A DNA stretch of 64,000 nt, taken from positions 1 to 64,000 of IMG/VR virus record IMGVR_UViG_3300046171_000202; one strand, 5' to 3'. Shown piece by piece: positions 39,001 to 46,598 of this stretch. A program made the translations under genes and the position numbers. Source of the stretch: a virus. The notes below the pieces were generated by a model. The model made no database searches, was not told the DNA's origin, and worked only from the letters and a program-made list of their open reading frames with translations. Position 1 is the stretch's first letter. Each line of letters opens with the position of its first letter.

Positions 39001-42000
39001 AGATATAACTCAAAGAGTTGAAGAAGCTGACGGAGTTTTAGATTCTGAAGAAATAGTTATGGGCTTTGTTGAGCGTATAGGTAGAATAGATAAAAATAAA
39101 AAAGTAACGCAAACATTTTTATATAGACTTGGTCAAATATTTAACACAAAAGGCAATATTCCTACAGATCTATCTACGCAGCCAGCTATAGTAAGCTTTA
39201 TATCTAGCTTGGCAGAAAAAATAAAAGATGGTACCTTAAGCAAAGAGCAATTAGATGTAGCAGCTAAAAGTGATATATTCAAAAGTTTAGTTGTTAAAGA
39301 AAAAGCTAAAGGTACTGAAGATATAAAAGCAAAGCCAGAAACTAAAAAATCTTTAAGTATACTAAATACTATAAATAACTTAGTACCTAAAGACGTAAAA
39401 ACAAAAGCAGAGTTTCAAGGAGCTAAAGTATTTAACCCAATATACGAAGCAACACAACCTGGAGGCGCCATATATAACTACGTTAACTCTAGGGCTTTAT
39501 CTAGAGAAGAAGCAGAGCTAATGCTTGAAGGAATAGTTGATAGATTGATAAACTACGACCCAGCAGCTGTTAGAAAAACTAAAAGCGGTGAACCAATCAC
39601 CTTTGGCGAGTTTATATTTGCTAATACTAGATTTAGTAAGCTAGATGCTAAAAAACAATTAGCCATAGAATCTGAAAGACGAGCTGAAAGCTTAGACACA
39701 GAAGAAGCTAGACAAGTTGCAGAGCCAGTAGCTGAAACTACAACAACTGAAGCTCCAAGAGTTGAATACCAAAATTTAGTAGAAGCTAGCGTGTTGCCAG
39801 CTGATATGGTAGCAAAAGTAAAAGACAAAATACTGCTTATAACTAAAACGCTTAAATCTCGCATCGATGCAGCAGTATCTATAAATAAGACTGTAACACC
39901 TTTAATGTCTGAGATTAAGAAAGAGATAGGTAAGCAAGCTGATATTGAGTTTAAGAAAATGCTAGGTGCTAAACGCGGTGGAGAACTTAGAAACAACTTC
40001 TTAAAACTTAAAAAGCCTATACTTGAAAACATGACCACAACTTGGCTTATGCAAGGTATGCCTTTTGCTATTCAAAAGTCTGTTGATGGTAAGTTTACTT
40101 CTGACTGGGAGGGTAAAAAAATAGATCGTGAAAGCGTTGGTACTGATAAGGCAGGTAGAACTTCAGGCGCTCAGCTGGTTAGAAGACTACCTAATGCTGC
40201 TAATAAAATTACTGACGAGCAGTTTTTAACTTACATGTTTAAAGGCGATGAAGTTATTAGGGGCAGAAAAGAAGCATTGGCTAAAGCGTTGGCCGAAGAA
40301 TATGCTTTTGATACATATGGTCAAGAACTTTTAAATCCTAGTAGCGAAATAAGAAAAGCTTTTGAAGAAAACCAAGAAAGATTGGGCACTGTTTTAGCGG
40401 ACAATTTTGTTCAAGAGTTCAACAAGCAGTCAGAGAGAGGTAATATAAAGAGATCTGTGTCAAGACTGTATGATGCCGCTAAGAATGATGCTACTATAAT
40501 AGACAATTTTATTGAAGGAATAAACACAGAAACATTTATAAATAGATTAGTAGCTGAAGATGGTGATTTGTTTAGAGCTATAGTGGGCCATTTTGAAGAA
40601 AACGAAATAGCCAATTTAGATGGAACTAAATTAAAACGCATAGCTGATCAAATAAGTAGTAATGCTTTATTTAATAACTATCAATTCCAAATAAAAAGTA
40701 GAGATAAAAAAAATGTAGCTATAGACTTATCTTTAGACATTACTAGAGAAATAATTTCTCCTATAGAATATAAAGATATTTTTGCTCAAGCAGGTATTGA
40801 AAGAAAGTTTGATCTTAAAAATCTAGATCTTATTAATGAAGCTAGGTTAGCTTCTAAAAAGCTTTTTGATTTTTTAGGAGAAGATGACTTTATAAGAGGT
40901 TGGTATGATGGTCTTCAAAAACCAGGAGGCTTAGCCGGATTCGTGCCTAAAAAACAGCCTAAAGGCTTAATATTGACACTAGATGAAGTAGAGTTAAGAC
41001 CAAAAGGAAAATCAAGCAGAAACGGTAAGTATGCTAACACCGCTGATATAGATAACGCTTTAGGTATACTGACTACTAAAGGTAAGAAAAGACCAGTAGA
41101 CCAATCCAGAAAAAATTGGTTTCCAGGAGACGCTTTTAACAGGCTTGACAACGAAGGTAAGATAAACTTTGTAAAAGATCTATATAAAGAAGGCGCAAAA
41201 GATAAAGAAATATATTTAAAATCGTTAGATTTTTTGGCTAATTCAGTGAAAGACGGTAGTATATCGCTAGCCGCTGCAGAGGCTTTGATAATAGGTCAGT
41301 TTGCTGACATGAACGGAGTAGGCAAAGCAATGGCTTCGCCTAGATTCGTGCCAGTTAAAAACGATGGAACAATAGCCACTATTGAAGAGCTTGCTGAAAT
41401 GGGGTTGGCTTTTGACAAAGATAAATTAGTACTCGAACATGTCATTACAGCTAAGACGATGGCAACTAATAGTGTAAAGTATATTATTAATAAAGACGCT
41501 AATGTTTTGAAAGATATAAAAACACTTTTAAAAGATTATGATACAGCTATTTTGCCCGATAAACTAGATAAGATATTAAGAGAAAGAGGTACTCAAGAAA
41601 AAATGGGTATAGGTTATAGACCTGGAGATCCAATATTTGATGTTAGATATAAAGATTTAGGCATCATGTTTCTTGATGTTAAGACTGGAAATTTTGTAGG
41701 TTCTTTGTTTTCTAAAACTAATCCAGAAAATGCTAATAAAAATAGTAACTTAGACAAAGCTTTTAAAAACGCAGCCAAAAGATCTTACTCTAAAAATCCA
41801 AAAGGTATAAGTGTTTATGACTTTGATGATACATTAGCGTTTAGTAAAAGTCAGATCATAGTTAAAAAGGATGGTAAAACATTTAAAATAAACGCAGCAC
41901 AGTTTGCTAAGCAAGGCGAAACATTATTAGCCGAAGGAGCTGAATTTGATTTCAGTGAATTTAACAAGGTGGTTAAAGGTCAGCCCGGACCACTAATTCC

Positions 42001-44491
42001 AAGAATACAAAAAGCAATAGATAAATTTGGTAACAAAAATATATTTATTCTAACTGCTAGACCAGTCGCTTCGGAAAGTGCTATACACGCGTTTATGAAA
42101 GGCTTAGGTATAGATATTCCACGCGCTAACATAACAGGACTTGCTAACAGTACAGCTCAAGCAAAGGCTGATTGGATGGTTGGCAAAGTTGCTGAAGGTT
42201 TTAACGACTTCTATTTCGTTGATGACGCTATTAAAAATGTTCAAGCAGTTAAAGATGTTCTAGAGACTTTCGATGTTAAAAGCAAAGTTCAACAAGCTAT
42301 AGCTCAAAGAAAGCGTAGTATGTCTTCTGATTTAAACGAAATGGTTGAGCGTAACAAAGGTGTTAGGGCTGAAACTACTTACTCCAAGGTATTAGCTAGA
42401 AAGAAAGGTGCTAAGAAAGGTAAGTTTAAGTTCTTTGTTCCTTATTCAGCTGAAGACTTTAAGGGTCTAACGTCATACACTCTAGCAGGTAAAGGTAAAC
42501 AAGGAGAAGCTGATCAAAGATTTTTTGACCAAAACTTAATACTACCTTATACTAAAGGTATTGCGGCTATGGAAGGTGCTACTCAAGCGTTGAAAAATGA
42601 TTATAAAAACTTACTTAATATGTTTGGTCTTAAAAAACAATTGCCTAGAAAAATAGGTGATACAGACTTTACTACAGACCAAGCCGTAAGAGTTTATTTG
42701 TGGGATAAACAAGGTTTTGAAATACCTAATATATCTCAGCGTGACCAAAACAAGCTAAGTAGTCTTGTATCTAAAGACCCTGACTTAGTTGGCTTTGCAG
42801 AAGGTTTAATGGCTGTATCTAAAAAAGATCAGTGGGTTAATCCAAAAGATCATTGGGATGTTGGTAGTATACTAAAAGATCTTAATGATATAACTGACAA
42901 CGTTAACAGAAAAGAGTATCTAGCCGAGTTTATCGAGAACGTTGATGAAATGTTCGATAAAACAACTTTAAATAAGTTAGAGGCTATTTATGGCACTAAC
43001 TATGTAGATGCTTTACAAGACTCAATACGTAGAATGAAGTCTGGTAGCAACACACCAAGGTCAGCTGGTAAGATAGAAAGAAAATGGTTGAACTGGGTAA
43101 ATAACTCTGTAGGTACAATAATGTTCTTTAACAGAAGATCAGCGTTGCTTCAAATGTTATCATTCACTAACTTTATAAACTGGAGTGATAATAATCCTGC
43201 TAAGGCAGCTTTAGCTTTTAGTAATCAGCCTTTATATTGGAAAAAGTGGGTTGAAATATTTAACTCTGATAAATTAAAAGAAAGACGTGGTGGTTTAAAA
43301 TCAGATATACAAGAATCTGAAATAGCTAACCAAGCTAAGAACTCTAAAGATAAAGCTGCTGCAGTAGTTTCATATTTACTTAAGATAGGTTTTACACCAA
43401 CGCAAGTAGCGGATAGTTTTGCTATTGCAACTGGTGGTGCTACATTCTTAATAAATAGAACTAAGAAATACGAAAAGCAAGGGCTTTCAAAGAAAGAAGC
43501 TGAAGCAAAAGCATTTGAGGACTTCGGTAGAATATCAGATGAGACACAACAGTCTGGTGACCCAATGCTTATATCGCAGCAACAGTCTAGTCACTTAGGT
43601 CGTTTAATATTGGCTTTCCAAAATACACCTATGCAATACACTAGGTTAATGAAAAAAGCTGGTAAAGACATAATAAATAGAAGAGGTAGCGACGTAGAGA
43701 ACTTAAGTAAAATAGCTTACTATGGCTTTGTACAAAACTTAATATTCTCTTCTTTGCAGTCTGCTTTATTTGCATTAATACCTGGTTTTGATGATGAAGA
43801 AGAAGACGATGCCAAACTTGAAGATAAAGCTATAAGAACTGCAAACAGCATGGTTGACACTATATTAAGAGGCAGTGGGCTAGCTGGTGCAGTAGTATCT
43901 ACACTTAAAAACGCTATAATGCGTTATAAGAAGGAAGATAAAAAAGCACAAGAAAGATATGGAGGAGGTGATCAAACCTATACTATGTTGGAACTTGCAA
44001 ACATATCTCCACCAATAGGATCTAAGCTTAGAAAAATATATTCTGCAATACAAACTAAAAAGTTTAATCAAGCGGTTATAGATGAAATGGGTTACGATTT
44101 AACAGTTTTTGGTAGGTTTAATCCTTCACCTAACTACGAAATAATAGCAAATATAACTTCTGCTGTAGGAAACCTACCGTTAGATAGATTACTATCAGAG
44201 ATTAAATCTATTAATGAAGCTTTTGATAGCAGAAATACGTCATACCAAAGGTTAGCTTTAGCTTTAGGTTGGAGAACTTGGGATGTTAATGTTAAAAACG
44301 AAGAGCAAGATTTAATTAAATCTGTAGCTAAAGCAAGAAAAAAAGAAGCTTCTAAACAAAAAGCTAAAGACAAAAGAAAAGCAAAAAGTTTAGATAAAAA
44401 AATAAAAAAAGAAGAAGAAAAAAAGAAAGCGATAAAAGATAAAAAAAACCCTGATTACGAGTTGCTAAAAATAATTAGATCAATAAATTAG
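36083..44491 (+). CDS. Giant multidomain internal virion protein (2802 residues)
   Basis: Domains in order: charged N-terminus; glycine-rich hydrophobic segments near residues 384, 456, 531 and 630 (for example AASGGAATALGATSLGAG), plausible membrane-channel helices; a zinc peptidase motif HEVGH (His920, Glu921, His924); a long helical middle. Then a full HAD-type phosphatase: YDFDDTLAF (Asp1913, Asp1915), ILTARP (Thr1991) and FVDDAIKN (Asp2047, Asp2048). Near 2554 is a hydrophobic helix (LIFSSLQSALFALIPGF), and the end is a Lys-rich tail. This architecture matches large polyvalent proteins injected with phage DNA. No RNA polymerase DxDxD motif was seen. Both enzyme activities are inferred from motifs. 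Confidence 0.8.
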   Translation: MFETEDGVIDFNSLSEMEQLAFKAKYPNAKEISAAPTGEDETTSYDQSLLNAIRSVGSSEGKYDKYREKGIVRKPEDVELTKYVGHVSLMDAGSTRPRQIIKKEVLSKEYTADIEVELEDGSKIYLTPNEVNDPDINPTLNSKESEIKNKYYLEDGTTNRDIFNKKTQTKVISRPNFEGSTRIESTIKEEEVTPYEEEIKDTYNLLKELGKGSDKIPEKYRDWEGENPPIELVQDYVADLKYRQEIAKARKEEYDKAVSTFTKDEQEATRIQVEKRKERAESFLDKPEIKDLNIRLESYQNDPRYIQNLKIAKKFENGETLTQGEIKQYQNNAVELNEIDSKIHEDYEKYSLAIEEVSDSAEELDLLKRDYSLLNKFGFNAASTLSGLSFGLLEYLAPLSGMPGSNEIMEQMSIKRRKELEEAREKYRPDVAFEDAFSSLDNFGRFITEETGRQLPIFALIAASGGAATALGATSLGAGAVSGITLGTMSAGQQIGDMTYEEFLSKYNDIKAYGRNLEYNDKEYSDLNKFLVGTGFGAAEGLLGAAPTFILGSRFFNNATKSFIKAGEKGLLAKIPTTTFQKALNFGKPFAKEFVIGSAEEAITEGLTTLTQNIITRNSNIFEGVGHAAFSGGFFGGALGGGSVAMGSALSMSMNTAERAQIQDLLNQKQDILKQLSSLDGRTKGALALKNRAESIEKEISDKMLTAEKAWLSKMSKPNFEAYTKTLDAQARLRQQAFDIKNDETLSKAEKKKEIDLLAIDYQVLQGQIEAFRNPLDYANKYHLLKTTDEARYNEINKEASDKLSSEGVDLTKEKIDKEAYEIYLNQELESSKKSANKALKNLKLKHNKFNFKTEKDAIAEANKILKQENLDDLTKSFWKDVINNPGRINGQAANINGTYTYITIDETALKNERSGTATHEVGHIVFWDLLRRAREEGGKSDIALDFDSMAKDIEKYLKATHPEIHAEMFGKRDITQRVEEADGVLDSEEIVMGFVERIGRIDKNKKVTQTFLYRLGQIFNTKGNIPTDLSTQPAIVSFISSLAEKIKDGTLSKEQLDVAAKSDIFKSLVVKEKAKGTEDIKAKPETKKSLSILNTINNLVPKDVKTKAEFQGAKVFNPIYEATQPGGAIYNYVNSRALSREEAELMLEGIVDRLINYDPAAVRKTKSGEPITFGEFIFANTRFSKLDAKKQLAIESERRAESLDTEEARQVAEPVAETTTTEAPRVEYQNLVEASVLPADMVAKVKDKILLITKTLKSRIDAAVSINKTVTPLMSEIKKEIGKQADIEFKKMLGAKRGGELRNNFLKLKKPILENMTTTWLMQGMPFAIQKSVDGKFTSDWEGKKIDRESVGTDKAGRTSGAQLVRRLPNAANKITDEQFLTYMFKGDEVIRGRKEALAKALAEEYAFDTYGQELLNPSSEIRKAFEENQERLGTVLADNFVQEFNKQSERGNIKRSVSRLYDAAKNDATIIDNFIEGINTETFINRLVAEDGDLFRAIVGHFEENEIANLDGTKLKRIADQISSNALFNNYQFQIKSRDKKNVAIDLSLDITREIISPIEYKDIFAQAGIERKFDLKNLDLINEARLASKKLFDFLGEDDFIRGWYDGLQKPGGLAGFVPKKQPKGLILTLDEVELRPKGKSSRNGKYANTADIDNALGILTTKGKKRPVDQSRKNWFPGDAFNRLDNEGKINFVKDLYKEGAKDKEIYLKSLDFLANSVKDGSISLAAAEALIIGQFADMNGVGKAMASPRFVPVKNDGTIATIEELAEMGLAFDKDKLVLEHVITAKTMATNSVKYIINKDANVLKDIKTLLKDYDTAILPDKLDKILRERGTQEKMGIGYRPGDPIFDVRYKDLGIMFLDVKTGNFVGSLFSKTNPENANKNSNLDKAFKNAAKRSYSKNPKGISVYDFDDTLAFSKSQIIVKKDGKTFKINAAQFAKQGETLLAEGAEFDFSEFNKVVKGQPGPLIPRIQKAIDKFGNKNIFILTARPVASESAIHAFMKGLGIDIPRANITGLANSTAQAKADWMVGKVAEGFNDFYFVDDAIKNVQAVKDVLETFDVKSKVQQAIAQRKRSMSSDLNEMVERNKGVRAETTYSKVLARKKGAKKGKFKFFVPYSAEDFKGLTSYTLAGKGKQGEADQRFFDQNLILPYTKGIAAMEGATQALKNDYKNLLNMFGLKKQLPRKIGDTDFTTDQAVRVYLWDKQGFEIPNISQRDQNKLSSLVSKDPDLVGFAEGLMAVSKKDQWVNPKDHWDVGSILKDLNDITDNVNRKEYLAEFIENVDEMFDKTTLNKLEAIYGTNYVDALQDSIRRMKSGSNTPRSAGKIERKWLNWVNNSVGTIMFFNRRSALLQMLSFTNFINWSDNNPAKAALAFSNQPLYWKKWVEIFNSDKLKERRGGLKSDIQESEIANQAKNSKDKAAAVVSYLLKIGFTPTQVADSFAIATGGATFLINRTKKYEKQGLSKKEAEAKAFEDFGRISDETQQSGDPMLISQQQSSHLGRLILAFQNTPMQYTRLMKKAGKDIINRRGSDVENLSKIAYYGFVQNLIFSSLQSALFALIPGFDDEEEDDAKLEDKAIRTANSMVDTILRGSGLAGAVVSTLKNAIMRYKKEDKKAQERYGGGDQTYTMLELANISPPIGSKLRKIYSAIQTKKFNQAVIDEMGYDLTVFGRFNPSPNYEIIANITSAVGNLPLDRLLSEIKSINEAFDSRNTSYQRLALALGWRTWDVNVKNEEQDLIKSVAKARKKEASKQKAKDKRKAKSLDKKIKKEEEKKKAIKDKKNPDYELLKIIRSIN

Positions 44492-44541
44492 ATTTTAAAT
44501 CAAACAAGTGATCTTACTAAGTATATACCTTATTTAAAAAA

Positions 44542-44691
44542 ATGACAAAAATTATCGCCATCCTTTTATTATTATTCTCTATGATACTTCTAGCTTCTTG
44601 CAAAAGAAAACCTTATGACTTAAAACCTTATAGCATAAGTAGGAATATAGATTCAGCGTACTTAGATACGCTTTATAACGATACATTATGA
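44542..44691 (+). CDS. Small lipoprotein, candidate outer spanin
   Basis: 49 residues: signal peptide MTKIIAILLLLFSMIL with lipobox LLASC (Cys20), then a short soluble tail KRKPYDLKPYSISRNIDSAY. Its stop overlaps the amidase start (ATGA). A tiny lipoprotein translationally coupled to an amidase is the classic setting of an o-spanin; the i-spanin could be 45721 or 46330. Confidence 0.7.
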   Translation: MTKIIAILLLLFSMILLASCKRKPYDLKPYSISRNIDSAYLDTLYNDTL

Positions 44692-45098
44692 GAGATATAA
44701 ATAAAATAATAATACATTGCTCTGCAACTAGAGAAGGCCAAGCGTTTAGTGTTGACACCATAAAACAATGGCATTTAAATAGAGGGTGGTCGGATGTAGG
44801 CTATCATTATGTTGTTCACTTAGATGGTAGTATATCTTACGGCAGAGACATAAACAAACGAGGCGCTCATACTAAAGGGCACAATACAGGTTCAATAGGT
44901 ATATGCTATATCGGAGGCGTTGAGGATGATGGCAAAACACCTAAAGATACTAGAACACCTGAGCAAAAAGAAAGTTTATTAGAATTAATTAAAGTATTAA
45001 AAAAGTTAAACTCTAGCGCTGTAGTTCATGGCCATAGGGACTTTGCTGCAAAAGCATGCCCTAGCTTCGATGCTACAACTGAATATAAAGACATATGA
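44688..45098 (+). CDS. N-acetylmuramoyl-L-alanine amidase (T7-lysozyme-like endolysin)
   Basis: 136 residues. Zinc ligands and catalytic residues in T7-lysozyme spacing: IIIHCSAT (His10), VGYHYVV (Tyr41), HGHRDFAAKACPSF (His116, Lys122, Cys124). The family cleaves the amide between muramic acid and L-alanine. The T7 enzyme also inhibits T7 RNA polymerase, but no such polymerase is seen here. No signal peptide, so it needs the holin. Confidence 0.9.
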   Translation: MRDINKIIIHCSATREGQAFSVDTIKQWHLNRGWSDVGYHYVVHLDGSISYGRDINKRGAHTKGHNTGSIGICYIGGVEDDGKTPKDTRTPEQKESLLELIKVLKKLNSSAVVHGHRDFAAKACPSFDATTEYKDI

Positions 45099-45505
45099 GA
45101 TTTCAAGGATCAACTGGATATAAGCAATCAAATAACCCATTTACAAGCTCTTGCGGATGTATAGGCAAATGTAATTGTGGAGACAACTGTAGTTGTGGTA
45201 TGTGCACTAAGTGTTCGCCATTAAAAAAAGCTGATCCGCGAAGAACTATAGGTAGAGGTAAAAACTTTAACAAAGCTAATCCTACTGGAACAGGTGCTGC
45301 TGCAGGTGGTGGCATGACTCAGAAAGGAGTAGATGAATATAAAAGAAATAATCCTGGTAGTAAGCTGAAAACAGCTGTAACTACTAAGCCAAGTAAATTA
45401 AAAAAGGGTAGCAAGGCTGCCAAAAGAAGAAAATCATTCTGTGCAAGATCAAAAGGCTGGACTGGAGAAAGAGGTCGAGCAGCTAGACGCAGATGGAACT
45501 GTTAA
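45095..45505 (+). CDS. Cys-rich N-terminus plus basic C-terminus protein
   Basis: 136 residues. N-terminal SSCGCIGKCNCGDNCSCGMCTKC has nine cysteines in 23 residues (CxC, CxxxCxC patterns), metallothionein-like metal binding potential. Then SPLKKADPRRT, a Gly/Ala linker, and a cationic end RKSFCARSKGWTGERGRAARRRWNC, which is a recurring cap in small phage structural proteins. Overlaps the amidase stop by 4 bases. Function unknown. Confidence 0.65.
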   Translation: MRFQGSTGYKQSNNPFTSSCGCIGKCNCGDNCSCGMCTKCSPLKKADPRRTIGRGKNFNKANPTGTGAAAGGGMTQKGVDEYKRNNPGSKLKTAVTTKPSKLKKGSKAAKRRKSFCARSKGWTGERGRAARRRWNC

Positions 45506-45515
45506 TAATAAAACT

Positions 45516-45716
45516 ATGAATATTTATCAGAAATTAAAAGAAAGTGGTTATAATACTGATGGAGTATCTTCGCCATTAAAAGCAGCTATAAGTCCAGCTT
45601 GTAAAACTGCGGCTAAAAAGAAATTTGACGTATGGCCAAGCGCTTACGCTTCCGGATGGGGTGTGAGATGTACAAAAGCTGGCGGACCTGGTAAAATGGG
45701 TAAAAAGAAGAGTTAA
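45516..45716 (+). CDS. Small basic protein, paralogue module of 5285 gene
   Basis: 66 residues from ATG 45516; the in-frame ATG at 45441 is inside the preceding gene. MNIYQKLKESGYNTDGVSSPLK repeats the N-terminal module of the 293-residue basic protein. The C-terminus KKKFDVWPSAYASGWGVRCTKAGGPG has a conserved WPSAYASG signature I have seen in small marine-phage proteins. Likely virion-associated. Confidence 0.65.
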   Translation: MNIYQKLKESGYNTDGVSSPLKAAISPACKTAAKKKFDVWPSAYASGWGVRCTKAGGPGKMGKKKS

Positions 45717-45720
45717 TGCC

Positions 45721-46035
45721 ATGAATGAAATTACACAAATAATAATTACTGTAATAACAGTGTTGGGATCAGCATCGATATGGAAGTTTCTAGAAGCTAG
45801 ATTAAAGGCTAAATACGAAACAAAGAAGATAAGACTACAAAATAACGACGGAGTGCAATATAGAGACGATTTGAAGAATAGAGTTAGAAACCTAGAGTCA
45901 CTACTTGCGTCAAGCGCAAATGAGAAAGAGGAGTTAAGAGAGACCGTGCTCGAGCTAACCGAAGAAGTGTCTGCGCTACGTATCAAGGTTGAGTTCCTTG
46001 AAAAAGAAAACAAAAGACTTAAAGCTAAGGTATGA
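45721..46035 (+). CDS. Membrane-anchored coiled coil, candidate inner spanin
   Basis: 104 residues: N-terminal membrane helix EITQIIITVITVLGSASIWKFL, then a coiled coil (RVRNLESLLASSANEKEELRETVLELTEEVSALRIKVEFLEKENKRLK). This is the expected topology of an i-spanin that would bridge to an o-spanin such as the lipoprotein at 44542. Confidence 0.65.
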   Translation: MNEITQIIITVITVLGSASIWKFLEARLKAKYETKKIRLQNNDGVQYRDDLKNRVRNLESLLASSANEKEELRETVLELTEEVSALRIKVEFLEKENKRLKAKV

Positions 46036-46328
46036 ACAAAAAAGTAAACTGGTTTATAGATATGAAACATAACTCACCTTTAAAAAAACAAAAAGGTGGA
46101 GGAACTACCAAGACTTGTTTACCAGCTTCTAAAATAAAAAGCATGAGCTCGGCAGAGAGACAAAAGCTAGTTAACGCTAAAAAATCTGCAGGATCAAAAG
46201 GAAAATATAGAAGATCATCTAAGACTAACGTTAAAGGAGCTCGTAAGAAAGGAGCTACACTTAGGGATTGGTTTGAAAAGGAAGATTGGAGAAGAGTAGA
46301 TGATCCAAGTAAGAAATGCGGAGAGTAA
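46032..46328 (+). CDS. Small basic protein with SPLK motif
   Basis: 98 residues; start at 46032 (ATGA overlap with the previous stop) or the internal ATG at 46062, MKHNSPLKKQKGGG. The C-terminus ARKKGATLRDWFEKEDWRRVDDPSKKCGE, with Trp-Phe...Trp and terminal Cys-Gly, resembles a small phage family with a [LI]..WF..[DE]W...KKCG ending. Function unknown. Confidence 0.6.
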   Translation: MNKKVNWFIDMKHNSPLKKQKGGGTTKTCLPASKIKSMSSAERQKLVNAKKSAGSKGKYRRSSKTNVKGARKKGATLRDWFEKEDWRRVDDPSKKCGE

Positions 46329-46329
46329 T

Positions 46330-46575
46330 ATGTCAGAAATGAATAACTTTTTACAAAAAAATTGGTCAATAGTGGTTTGGCTAGTCGCTGCTGTGTTTGC
46401 AGCAGGTAGTATATATGCAGAGTTTACTACTATAAAATCTGATCTAATATCTGTCAGAGGTAGATTAGATAAAAAAATAACCGTGATAGACGGTTTAGAA
46501 AAAAGAATAATCAACTTAGAAAAAGAAGTTGAATATGAAAAAGGATATTTACAAGGAAAAAAAGAGGGTAACTAA
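46330..46575 (+). CDS. Single-pass membrane protein with coiled coil
   Basis: 81 residues from ATG 46330 (the ATG at 46300 is inside the previous gene). Membrane helix WSIVVWLVAAVFAAGSIYAEF followed by ITVIDGLEKRIINLEKEVEYEKGY. Last gene of the rightward operon; could be an i-spanin or pinholin-like accessory. Its stop lies in the terminator stem-loop. Confidence 0.6.
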   Translation: MSEMNNFLQKNWSIVVWLVAAVFAAGSIYAEFTTIKSDLISVRGRLDKKITVIDGLEKRIINLEKEVEYEKGYLQGKKEGN

Positions 46576-46598
46576 AAGCTACCCTCTTTTCTTTTTTA
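46561..46598. terminator. Bidirectional rho-independent terminator
   Basis: AAAGAGGGTA, loop ACTAAAAGC, TACCCTCTTT, then TCTTTTTT on the plus strand; on the minus strand the same stem is followed by a run of T residues. It lies exactly between convergent operons, overlapping the last codons of 46330-46575 and ending at the nrdA stop. Confidence 0.88.

Noticed and set aside
36083-44491. Virion RNA polymerase
   Set aside because: Large size invited the idea, but YDFDDTLAF is a HAD motif with downstream ILTARP and VDD; no DFDID-type polymerase motif was seen.
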